A DNA stretch of 10,838 bases from DATELY01 sp040513115 (GTDB lineage: Bacteria; Pseudomonadota; Gammaproteobacteria; Steroidobacterales; Steroidobacteraceae). Position numbers and translations under genes: made by a program. The stretch covers positions 1-10,838 of the forward strand of contig JBEVDW010000266.1 in NCBI GenBank assembly GCA_040513115.1, in the 5' to 3' direction. This document shows, in pieces, positions 5,816-10,838 of this stretch (its first letter is position 1; each line of letters begins with the position of its first letter). The notes beneath the pieces were generated by a model. The model searched no databases and was not told the origin of the DNA. It saw only the letters and a program-made list of their open reading frames with translations.

Positions 5816-7006
5816 TCAACTCACGCCGAGTGCGGCCAGCAACTCCGCATCCGGATAGCCATCGGCCACCAGCTTGCGCGATTGCTGAAAAGCACGAATT
5901 GCCTTGCGCGTGCCCGGGCCGAGCACGCCATCGGCGTTGCCGGCATCGAAGCCCAGCTCGGTCAGCTTGGTTTGTAGCGCCAGCACCTGATCGCGGTGGA
6001 GCCGAATGGCATTCACGGGTGGTGCATTGCGCAGCTCGGGGGCCCCTGCGATGCGCTCGGCAAGCAGCCCGACGGCCAATCCGTACAGCTCGGAGCGATT
6101 CCAGCGCATGATGACGTGGAAGTTTTCGTAGACAAGGAAAGCTGGCCCACGATGGCCCGCGGGCACCAGCAATGAAGCCTGCAGATCTTGTCGCGGCAGG
6201 GCATGGCGGTTCGCATCTTTGATGCCGAGCTCGCGCCACTCGCTCAGTGCACGCGCCTGATCGAGACCGGCTTGCTCGAACGCGAACTCCTTCGGCAACT
6301 GCACTTCACGACCCCAGCGCACGCCCTCCTGCCAACCGAGCGACTGGAGGAAGCCACCCGCCGACGTCAAAGCGTCGGGGACGCTGCGCCACAGATCGAT
6401 GCGTCGATCGCCATCGCCATCCACTCCGTACTTGAGATTAGCGCTCGGCATGAACTGCGTCTGGCCCATGGCGCCGGCCCACGAGCCCACCATGTTCGCC
6501 ACCTCGACATCGCCCCGATTCAGGATGCGCAGCGCATTCATCAGCTCGGTCGTGAAGTACTCGCTACGGCGCTCATCGCATGCGAGCGTGGTCAGCGAGT
6601 TCATCACCGGGATGCTGCCGACGTTCTTGCCGAAATTCGTCTCCAAGCCCCAGAACGCCACGAGGTACTGCGGCTGCACGCCGTGCTCCCGCGCCACCCG
6701 CTGCAGGAGACTGCGATGCTTGCGCATCATTTCGCGGCCTTTGTCGATGCGATCTGTCGTGATGCGGCGATTCAGATAGTTCGCGAGGGTCTCGGTGAAC
6801 TCCGGCTGGCGCCGGTCGAGGTCGATCACGCGCTGCTCGTACTGTGCCTTGGCCAGCGCGCTGTCGACGACCGACTGCGCGATGCCGTCGCGGCTCGCGC
6901 GCGCCTGCAACCCCGCAAGACACTCGGAGAACGTCGTCTCATCGGCGGCCGCAGACAAGGCGAAAGACGTCGCGAGGATGGCGGTGAGGGTGGCGGTCAA
7001 TTTCAT
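5816..7006 (-). CDS. MltB-family lytic murein transglycosylase with C-terminal peptidoglycan-binding domain
   Basis: The 396-aa product has a Sec signal peptide (residues 1-21, cleavage near SAAA-DE) with no lipobox, so it is likely soluble in the periplasm. Residues about 25-330 are the MltB-type catalytic domain: FWGLETNFG (118-126) with catalytic Glu122, SWAGAMGQTQFMPSA (175-189), and the family motif VDGDGDRRIDLW (195-206). Residues 340-395 are a peptidoglycan-binding type 1 domain (LQTKLTELGFDAG, DGVLGPGTRKAIRAFQ). The enzyme would cut the MurNAc-GlcNAc bond, forming 1,6-anhydro-MurNAc ends during wall remodelling. E. coli MltB is a lipoprotein without the C-terminal domain, so I give no symbol. 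It begins 39 bp after apbE on the same strand and is probably cotranscribed; the 86-bp gap to the oxygenase gene has no visible terminator. Confidence 0.94.
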   Translation of the reverse strand: MKLTATLTAILATSFALSAAADETTFSECLAGLQARASRDGIAQSVVDSALAKAQYEQRVIDLDRRQPEFTETLANYLNRRITTDRIDKGREMMRKHRSLLQRVAREHGVQPQYLVAFWGLETNFGKNVGSIPVMNSLTTLACDERRSEYFTTELMNALRILNRGDVEVANMVGSWAGAMGQTQFMPSANLKYGVDGDGDRRIDLWRSVPDALTSAGGFLQSLGWQEGVRWGREVQLPKEFAFEQAGLDQARALSEWRELGIKDANRHALPRQDLQASLLVPAGHRGPAFLVYENFHVIMRWNRSELYGLAVGLLAERIAGAPELRNAPPVNAIRLHRDQVLALQTKLTELGFDAGNADGVLGPGTRKAIRAFQQSRKLVADGYPDAELLAALGVS

Positions 7007-7045
7007 GGCGCGAAGATACTGTTCAAGGACGCAAGTGCAAGCGCA

Positions 7046-8092
7046 CTAGCTCGCATTTTCCCGTGGCGCATTTTCCTGTGGCGCATTTGCCTGCGTGCGA
7101 TACGGTGCGAATGCTGGCGAGGCGTGCTCTCGCAGACCTTTGCCGTCGAATAGCAAGAACAACACCGCAAGCTCGCGTTGCGAAGCCAGTGCCAGTCCGT
7201 CCTTCTCGCCGAGCACGAACAACGCCGTCGCCCATCCGTCGGCCTGAGCAGCCGTGGGCGCGACCACGATCACAGCCGCGGTCGCCAACGACGCGGGATA
7301 TCCGGAGCGCGGATCAATGATGTGCGAGTAGCGCTGACCGTCCACGATGCGGAAGTGACGATAGCCACCCGATGTCGCAACGGCACCGCCACTCAGCTCG
7401 ACGGCCGAATACGGCACCTGCTCTTCGTGCCGAGGGTCATCGATGGCGATGCGCCAAGCCTGGCCACTGCCATTGTGACCGCTGACCCGGATCTCACCGC
7501 CGATATCGATCAGATAGTTGCGGACACCCTGCCGCTGCAGCAGCGCGGACAGTCGATCGACAGCGTGTCCCGGCGCAATCGCATTCAAGTCGACCTCCAC
7601 ATCGGGACGCTGTTTGCGCACGCGTGCGGGTGTCAGCTCGACCCGCAGCTGATTTTCACCACGGCGTTCGAGCAATTGCTGTAGCTCACTCGGTGCAGGC
7701 GCATGCGTGCCGCCGCCGCTCGGCCCGAAGCCCCACGCATCGACCAAAGGCGCGACGGTCACGTCGAATGCGCCGCCGGATGCGGCATTGAGGGCCATGC
7801 ATTCGCTCAAGAGCTGCGCGAACTCAGGTGAGGCCGCTTGCGTAGCCGTCGAGCGCAGCTGGTTGAAGCGAGATAGCTCGGAGTCCGGTCGATAGCGCGA
7901 CATCTGGACATCCACCCGCGCCAACTCGGCCTCGATGGCACGGCGTAACGCGAACACATCGGGCGTGTTGGCCTCCGCAAGCCAGCGCACGGTGTACGTC
8001 GTACCCATCGTTGGACCGGACAGCACGAGCGTTTCGGGCATGCGCGCACACGCGCTCAACGTCAGCACAAGCAAGAGCACGCGCCATCGCAT
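7046..8092 (-). CDS. apbE: FAD:protein FMN transferase, ApbE lipoprotein
   Basis: The product is 348 aa from ATG 8092. Residues 1-14 are a lipoprotein signal with lipobox TLSAC and Cys15 as lipidation site, placing it on a membrane facing the periplasm. ApbE motifs are GPTMGTTYTV (26-35), MSRYRPDSELSRFN (64-77), GGAFDVTVAPLVDAWGFGP (106-124), VDLNAIAPGHAVD (167-179), YLIDIGGEIRVSG (193-205), HIIDPRSGYP (257-266) and ADGWATALF (284-292) with Mg-binding Asp285 and Thr289. ApbE attaches FMN to Ser/Thr of proteins such as NqrB/NqrC or RnfD/RnfG; no target is nearby. AGGGAG at 8099-8104 lies 6 nt from ATG 8092 and 3 nt from ATG 8095, so I chose 8092; starts at 8095 or 8140 are possible. The tail after about residue 332 is a short in-frame repeat, absent from the core family. 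The gene heads the - strand run and is divergent from the EPS locus. Confidence 0.94.
   Translation of the reverse strand: MRWRVLLLVLTLSACARMPETLVLSGPTMGTTYTVRWLAEANTPDVFALRRAIEAELARVDVQMSRYRPDSELSRFNQLRSTATQAASPEFAQLLSECMALNAASGGAFDVTVAPLVDAWGFGPSGGGTHAPAPSELQQLLERRGENQLRVELTPARVRKQRPDVEVDLNAIAPGHAVDRLSALLQRQGVRNYLIDIGGEIRVSGHNGSGQAWRIAIDDPRHEEQVPYSAVELSGGAVATSGGYRHFRIVDGQRYSHIIDPRSGYPASLATAAVIVVAPTAAQADGWATALFVLGEKDGLALASQRELAVLFLLFDGKGLREHASPAFAPYRTQANAPQENAPRENAS
7052..7096. repeat. Three 15-bp in-frame tandem repeats at the 3' end of apbE
   Basis: Units at 7052-7066, 7067-7081 and 7082-7096 begin CGCATTT; the first two differ at one base (7062/7077) and the third is more diverged. On the - strand they encode the repeated pentapeptide tail ANAPQ-ENAPR-ENAS just before the stop. 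The repeat length is a multiple of three, so copy-number change keeps the frame. Confidence 0.85.
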
Positions 8093-8155
8093 CATCGACT
8101 CCCTGTTGCTCATCAATACGGTGTTGATAGGTGGCGCCATCCAGCGACATGACGT

Positions 8156-8175
8156 GTGACGGTCACGCGTGACGC
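8156..8175. promoter_or_regulatory. Palindromic GTGAC cluster, candidate activator or operator site
   Basis: Three alternating half-sites occur in a row: GTGAC (8156-8160), GTCAC (8162-8166) and GTGAC (8169-8173). GTCACGCGTGAC (8162-8173) is a perfect 12-bp palindrome. The cluster lies about 150 bp upstream of the sigma-54 promoter, a normal distance for an enhancer-binding activator, but also about 65 bp from the apbE start, so it could serve either gene. Confidence 0.45.
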
Positions 8176-8325
8176 CTACGGTGCTCCATCTGTGAGCAGC
8201 CCGCGCCGTTCGCTGAGCAGTTTAGTTGCAACCTCATCACTGAATTTTTCTAATTTGTATTTATTCGGCTGACAGCTTTTTTCTAAAACAGCAGTTATGT
8301 TCGCGCGCGACAAACTTCTACGAAC

Positions 8326-8342
8326 TTGGAATGAATGTTGCT
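8326..8342 (+). promoter_or_regulatory. Sigma-54 (RpoN) promoter upstream of the EPS-locus small protein
   Basis: TTGGAATGAATGTTGCT matches the consensus TTGGCACRNNNNTTGCW at every defined position except C5 and C7. The invariant GG (8328-8329) and GC (8340-8341) have the required spacing. Transcription would start near 8353, giving a leader of about 113 nt before ATG 8466. Such promoters need an ATP-dependent enhancer-binding activator. RpoN with the PrsK/PrsR two-component pair is known to control PEP-CTERM genes in some EPS-forming, floc-forming bacteria. Confidence 0.75.
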
Positions 8343-8356
8343 TCGAAGAATTTGAA

Positions 8357-8386
8357 CCGCTGAGGGTTTTGGTAGCTCTTCAGCGG
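8357..8386 (+). promoter_or_regulatory. Leader hairpin 1 of the EPS-locus small gene
   Basis: CCGCTGA (8357-8363) pairs with TCAGCGG (8380-8386), and the stem can extend to 10 bp with two G:U pairs (8364-8366 with 8377-8379). The loop is the 10 nt at 8367-8376. It would lie at the 5' end of the transcript starting near 8353. No T-run follows, so it is not a terminator; RNA protection or post-transcriptional control is possible. Confidence 0.5.
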
Positions 8387-8413
8387 CGTTGTGGATTGGG
8401 GACAGGGGCGGCA

Positions 8414-8441
8414 CCCGCATGTACACAGATGAACGTGCGGG
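8414..8441 (+). promoter_or_regulatory. Leader hairpin 2 of the EPS-locus small gene
   Basis: CCCGCATG (8414-8421) pairs with CGTGCGGG (8434-8441) with one T:G pair around a 12-nt loop. It ends 12 nt before the Shine-Dalgarno GAGGAG at 8453-8458, so it could influence translation start without covering it. Confidence 0.5.
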
Positions 8442-8465
8442 CTCATTGCTGCGAGGAGAGACGTC

Positions 8466-8798
8466 ATGCGCGTCGCCGCGAGAGTTCTGGTTTTGGGGTT
8501 GGCGATTGGGGTGTTGGGGGCTGCAGATGCGAGAGCGCCGGAGCTTAACGGTGCTCCCACTGGCTTGGCTGGCGTTCCGGGCCCGCAATCGCTCGGCTCA
8601 CTGTCGATAGGGCCTGCTCGCGAGGAGCAAGCGCTCGTCCGGATCGATGCCGAGGTGCCGCCAGCGCCTGCGGCGGTCGAATCCACACCGGATTTCTGGC
8701 TCCTAGGGGGTGTTTGTATCGGTCTTGTCGCCTATCAGTTGCGCCGTAAGCATCGATTACTGAGACCGCAGCCGTTCCAGTTACGGCCGGACCTCTGA
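8466..8798 (+). CDS. Small secreted protein with a non-canonical PEP-CTERM-like C-terminus
   Basis: The 110-aa product starts at ATG 8466, 7 nt after a good Shine-Dalgarno (GAGGAG, 8453-8458). Residues 1-24 are a signal peptide ending DARA. Residues 25-72 are low-complexity and rich in Pro, Ala, Gly and Leu. Near the C-terminus, Pro75-Asp76 is followed by FWLLGGVCIGLVAYQLRRK (77-95). This copies the layout of exosortase sorting signals: short motif, one transmembrane helix, Arg cluster about 18 residues after the proline. It resembles the FWLLG-type variants, but the PEP triplet is TPD and a 15-residue tail follows the Arg cluster. No other homology is recognised. Its position behind a sigma-54 promoter and just before EPS genes fits a small secreted partner of the polysaccharide. 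It could instead be a simple bitopic membrane protein. Confidence 0.65.
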   Translation: MRVAARVLVLGLAIGVLGAADARAPELNGAPTGLAGVPGPQSLGSLSIGPAREEQALVRIDAEVPPAPAAVESTPDFWLLGGVCIGLVAYQLRRKHRLLRPQPFQLRPDL

Positions 8799-8815
8799 TT
8801 CTTAAGAGTGCCGGT

Positions 8816-8862
8816 AGTGTCGATCGAACCAAGTGACACTGACGCGAGGATCCGCTCAGTGT
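8816..8862 (+). promoter_or_regulatory. Two mutually exclusive hairpins before the sugar transferase gene
   Basis: AGTGTC (8816-8821) can pair with GACACT (8835-8840), and ACACTGA (8836-8842) with TCAGTGT (8856-8862). The second stem can gain three inner pairs, GCG/CGC (8844-8846/8853-8855). The two hairpins share 8836-8840, so only one can form at a time. They fill the gap between the small gene and the sugar transferase and end 19 nt before its ribosome binding site. Confidence 0.45.
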
Positions 8863-8893
8863 TCTCCCGCCTCATCCCACGGAAGTGCTCAGC

Positions 8894-10309
8894 ATGGATC
8901 CGTTGAGCGCACAGCCAGGCATGGCAGCCGTCAGCGCCACGGAACCCGGCACTGTCTTCGTGTTGAAGTCACTGCTGTATCCGGTGAGCACCCTCCTCAC
9001 GCTCGCCTTCTCCTTGCTCTTGTGGGCACAGCCGCTGCGCGGACCGTATGTGCTGATCGGAGTGATCGCCTTCGTCGGCACGTCCGACCTGCTCGACGGC
9101 CTGGCGTGGGAGCTGCCGCAGGGCGCGACCTGGCGTGGCTCGCTCACCAAGATCCTGCCGCGCTGGCTCTTGCTCATCGGTTTCATCTGGGCCGTGGTGC
9201 ATTTGTGCGGGCTGATGCCGTCCCTGCACGCGGGCACGTTGGTCACTTGGGCCGTTGCCACGCCGCTCGCGCTGTCATTCGTGCACGTGAGCGCACATCG
9301 CCTGTTGATGCGCACGGGTACGCATCAACTGAAGCCGCGCACGGCAGTCATCGTCGGCGTCACCGAACACGGTCTGCGATTGGAGCGCACGCTCCATGGC
9401 CACGAGCTGTATCGCATCAAGGTCGCCGGCTTCTTCGAGGACCGCGCACCACAACGCCTGTCGTCAAACAATGGTCGCGTGCTTGGCCGGCTCGCGGACC
9501 TGCGCGACTACGTGGCACGCCACCGCATCGATCTCGTCTACATCACGCTGCCGATGACGCGGCAGAGACGCATCGTCGAACTGCTGAACTCGCTGCAGGA
9601 CTCGACCGCTTCGATCTACTTCGTGCCGGACCTGAGCATCTGCGATCTGGTGCAGCCGCGGTTCGATTTGTTGAACGGCATTCCCGTCGTCGCCGTGTGC
9701 GAGTCGCCGTTCTATGGATTGCGTGGGGCGGCGAAGCGCTGCACTGACATTCTCATCGCTTCGCTTACCATTGCCGCGACCGCCCCAGCGCTCATCGCCG
9801 TGGCCCTGGGCGTGAAGCTCGGCTCCCCCGGACCTGTCATCTTCAAGCAGAAGCGTTACGGGCTCGATGGCCAGGAAATCATCGTCTACAAGTTTCGTTC
9901 GTTGAGCGTGACGGAGGACGGTGTCGAAACGTACACGCAAGTCCAGCGCGACGACACACGCGTGACGCGCTTCGGCGCCTTCATCCGCGCCACTTCGCTC
10001 GATGAACTGCCGCAACTTTTCAACGTGCTCGAAGGCTCGATGAGCATCGTCGGGCCACGACCGCACGCCATCGCCGTCAACGAACAGTATCGCCGCATCA
10101 TCCCCGGCTACATGGTGCGTCACAAGGTCAAGCCGGGCATCACCGGCTGGGCGCAAGTGAACGGCTACCGCGGCGGCGACGACATCACCTCCATGACCAA
10201 GCGCATCGAGTTCGACCTCGATTACCTGCGCCATTGGTCGCTCGGCTTCGACCTTCTCATCATCCTGCGAACGGTGGCGATCGTGTGGAACGATCGGCAC
10301 GCGTATTGA
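8894..10309 (+). CDS. Polyprenyl-phosphate sugar phosphotransferase (initiating EPS glycosyltransferase, WcaJ/EpsB type)
   Basis: From ATG 8894 the product is 471 aa, the size of WcaJ/EpsB-like enzymes. GGAAG at 8881-8885 lies 8 nt upstream; the in-frame GTG at 8885 is less likely. Four hydrophobic segments fall at about residues 21-45, 52-67, 91-107 and 112-133. They are followed by a cytosolic Rossmann-like domain (AVIVGVTEHG at 151-160) and a fifth membrane segment (about 285-308). The catalytic domain has VIFKQKRYG (315-323), YKFRSL (332-337), TSLDELPQLFNVLEGSMS (367-384) with the Asp-Glu pair, IVGPRP (385-390) and KPGITGWAQVNGYRGG (413-428). The enzyme moves a sugar 1-phosphate from a UDP-sugar to undecaprenyl phosphate at the inner membrane, starting repeat-unit synthesis. 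Which sugar cannot be told. The export gene begins 10 bp downstream, its ribosome binding site overlapping this stop codon, so the two are probably translationally coupled. Confidence 0.93.
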   Translation: MDPLSAQPGMAAVSATEPGTVFVLKSLLYPVSTLLTLAFSLLLWAQPLRGPYVLIGVIAFVGTSDLLDGLAWELPQGATWRGSLTKILPRWLLLIGFIWAVVHLCGLMPSLHAGTLVTWAVATPLALSFVHVSAHRLLMRTGTHQLKPRTAVIVGVTEHGLRLERTLHGHELYRIKVAGFFEDRAPQRLSSNNGRVLGRLADLRDYVARHRIDLVYITLPMTRQRRIVELLNSLQDSTASIYFVPDLSICDLVQPRFDLLNGIPVVAVCESPFYGLRGAAKRCTDILIASLTIAATAPALIAVALGVKLGSPGPVIFKQKRYGLDGQEIIVYKFRSLSVTEDGVETYTQVQRDDTRVTRFGAFIRATSLDELPQLFNVLEGSMSIVGPRPHAIAVNEQYRRIIPGYMVRHKVKPGITGWAQVNGYRGGDDITSMTKRIEFDLDYLRHWSLGFDLLIILRTVAIVWNDRHAY

Positions 10310-10319
10310 GGGTGTCGCT

Positions 10320-10838
10320 ATGAGCACGCTAACAATGATTGAAGAGGAACTTCGGCGGCGTTCTGGCAGCGCGACCGACGCTGGGTGGCGTCGAAAACAG
10401 GGACGTATTCACGGCGGCGCCAGAAACCACTTGCGGCAGGAGGCGCTCGGCCATCGAATCTCACTTGTGCTGTTCTTATTCTTCTGTCTCGCCCAGCTTC
10501 TCTTCGCGACCAGCTACGCCACCGGCGATGACAAAGCCCCGTCTGACTATCGCCTGGGCGCAGGCGATCTCCTCCGCATATCCGTCTTCGGCTCGCCCGA
10601 GCTTTCCACCGAAGCGCGTGTCAGCCAGACGGGCAGCATTACCTTTCCGCTCTTGGGTGAGATCAACGTCGCGAATCGCTCCACGCGCCAGGTGGAATCG
10701 ATGCTAACCGCTCATCTCGAGCAGGGCGGCTTTTTGCGGCAGCCTCAGATATCCGTGTACGTCCTCGAATATCAGAGCCAAAAGATAGCCGTCATGGGTC
10801 ACGTCGCAAAGCCTGGCCAGTACTCGCTACAACGGGCA
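10320..10838 (+). CDS. epsE: EPS export outer-membrane protein, EpsE/Wza type (3' end outside window)
   Basis: The frame from ATG 10320 runs to the window end without a stop (173 aa visible). GAGGG (10308-10312) overlaps the sugar transferase stop, 7 nt upstream. Residues 1-46 are a polar, Arg-rich stretch; residues 47-67 are strongly hydrophobic (ISLVLFLFFCLAQLLFATSYA) and act as export signal or anchor. From residue 77 the polysaccharide export domain is clear: YRLGAGDLLRISVFG (77-91), SITFPLLGEI (106-115), GGFLRQPQISVYV (136-148), then the start of an SLBB-like domain (KIAVMGHVAKPGQYSLQ, 155-171). The match is closest, from memory, to EpsE of methanolan-type, exosortase-linked clusters. 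The protein would form the outer-membrane exit for the polymer made after the sugar transferase step. Cys56 does not sit in a good lipobox. The long N-terminal extension is unusual. ATG 10335 (Met6) is an alternative start. Confidence 0.88.
   Translation, partial: MSTLTMIEEELRRRSGSATDAGWRRKQGRIHGGARNHLRQEALGHRISLVLFLFFCLAQLLFATSYATGDDKAPSDYRLGAGDLLRISVFGSPELSTEARVSQTGSITFPLLGEINVANRSTRQVESMLTAHLEQGGFLRQPQISVYVLEYQSQKIAVMGHVAKPGQYSLQRA
10386..10422. repeat. REP-like hairpin inside the start of the export gene
   Basis: TGGCGTCG (10386-10393) pairs with CGGCGCCA (10415-10422) with one T:G pair, around a loop containing AAAACAGGGACGTATTC (10394-10410). The shape and the loop wording recall REP-type palindromes spread by REP-associated transposases, though I rely on memory for this. 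It encodes residues 23-35 of the export protein, inside its atypical N-terminal extension. Confidence 0.35.

Larger units (their letters stand above)
8093..8465. other. Divergent intergenic region between apbE and the EPS locus
   Basis: This region of about 370 bp has no gene I can support. It holds a GTGAC palindrome cluster (8156-8175), an AT-rich block (about 8219-8300), a sigma-54 promoter (8326-8342), two leader hairpins (8357-8386, 8414-8441) and the Shine-Dalgarno GAGGAG (8453-8458). TTGCAA (8226) and TAATTT (8251) are 19 bp apart, too poor a match to call a sigma-70 promoter. No clear promoter for apbE was found on the - strand. Confidence 0.6.

Noticed and set aside
4860..5858. 332-codon open frame on the + strand opposite the Rieske oxygenase
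   Set aside because: Antisense shadow of a gene with intact Rieske and iron-binding motifs; composition is not protein-like.
6188..7153. 321-codon open frame on the + strand opposite the lytic transglycosylase
   Set aside because: Antisense shadow; the - strand has signal peptide, catalytic Glu and a peptidoglycan-binding domain.
8226..8256. Sigma-70 promoter TTGCAA/TAATTT upstream of the EPS locus
   Set aside because: The 19-bp spacing and poor -10 match make it weak compared with the sigma-54 site downstream.
10339..10707. 122-codon + strand frame at the start of the export gene
   Set aside because: It is out of frame with the clear polysaccharide-export domain, which is encoded from 10320 to the window end.

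Overview
The window is a GC-rich chromosomal stretch from a Gram-negative bacterium, most likely a gammaproteobacterium. The evidence is the combination of a TonB-family protein, outer-membrane-type lipoprotein and secretion signals, an MltB-type lytic transglycosylase, ApbE and an exosortase-type exopolysaccharide (EPS) locus. The exact lineage cannot be fixed from sequence alone; something in or near the Steroidobacter/Nevskia/Xanthomonas part of the class is a guess. No rRNA, tRNA, CRISPR array or complete insertion sequence was seen.

Left part, + strand (1-3447): the 3' end of a TonB-family energy transducer closed by a strong intrinsic terminator (495-528); a 329-bp gene-free gap with an inverted repeat; a secreted or anchored trypsin-like serine protease; a long stem-loop (1767-1815); a canonical zinc-containing Sir2 deacetylase; and, 31 bp further on, an intact ORF derived from an IS1-like transposase whose catalytic positions are mostly lost.

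Middle part, - strand (3432-8092), read right to left: apbE (lipoprotein flavinyltransferase), an MltB-family lytic transglycosylase with a peptidoglycan-binding domain, a Rieske non-haem iron oxygenase alpha subunit, and an acyl-CoA dehydrogenase. The last two are 9 bp apart and almost certainly form an operon. The oxygenase start lies inside a perfect 8-bp inverted repeat. The dehydrogenase overlaps the transposase-derived gene tail to tail by 16 bp.

Right part, + strand (8093-10838): the 5' end of an EPS biosynthesis and export locus. An AT-rich intergenic region carries a near-consensus sigma-54 promoter (8326-8342). It is followed by a leader of about 110 nt with two hairpins, and then a small secreted protein whose C-terminus resembles a PEP-CTERM/exosortase sorting signal but lacks the PEP motif. 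Next come two mutually exclusive hairpins, a polyprenyl-phosphate sugar transferase (first membrane step of EPS assembly) and the start of an EpsE/Wza-type export protein that runs off the window. The EPS genes would work in order: load a sugar phosphate on undecaprenyl phosphate, extend and polymerise (genes outside the window), export through EpsE; the small protein would be a secreted or surface partner of the polymer.

The most interesting part is the sigma-54 promoter, structured leader and non-canonical PEP-CTERM-like protein at the head of the EPS locus. Next are the catalytically degenerate transposase ORF, the hairpin over the oxygenase start codon, and a REP-like hairpin inside the EpsE N-terminal extension. 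I do not see convincing evidence for a wholly new multi-gene system.
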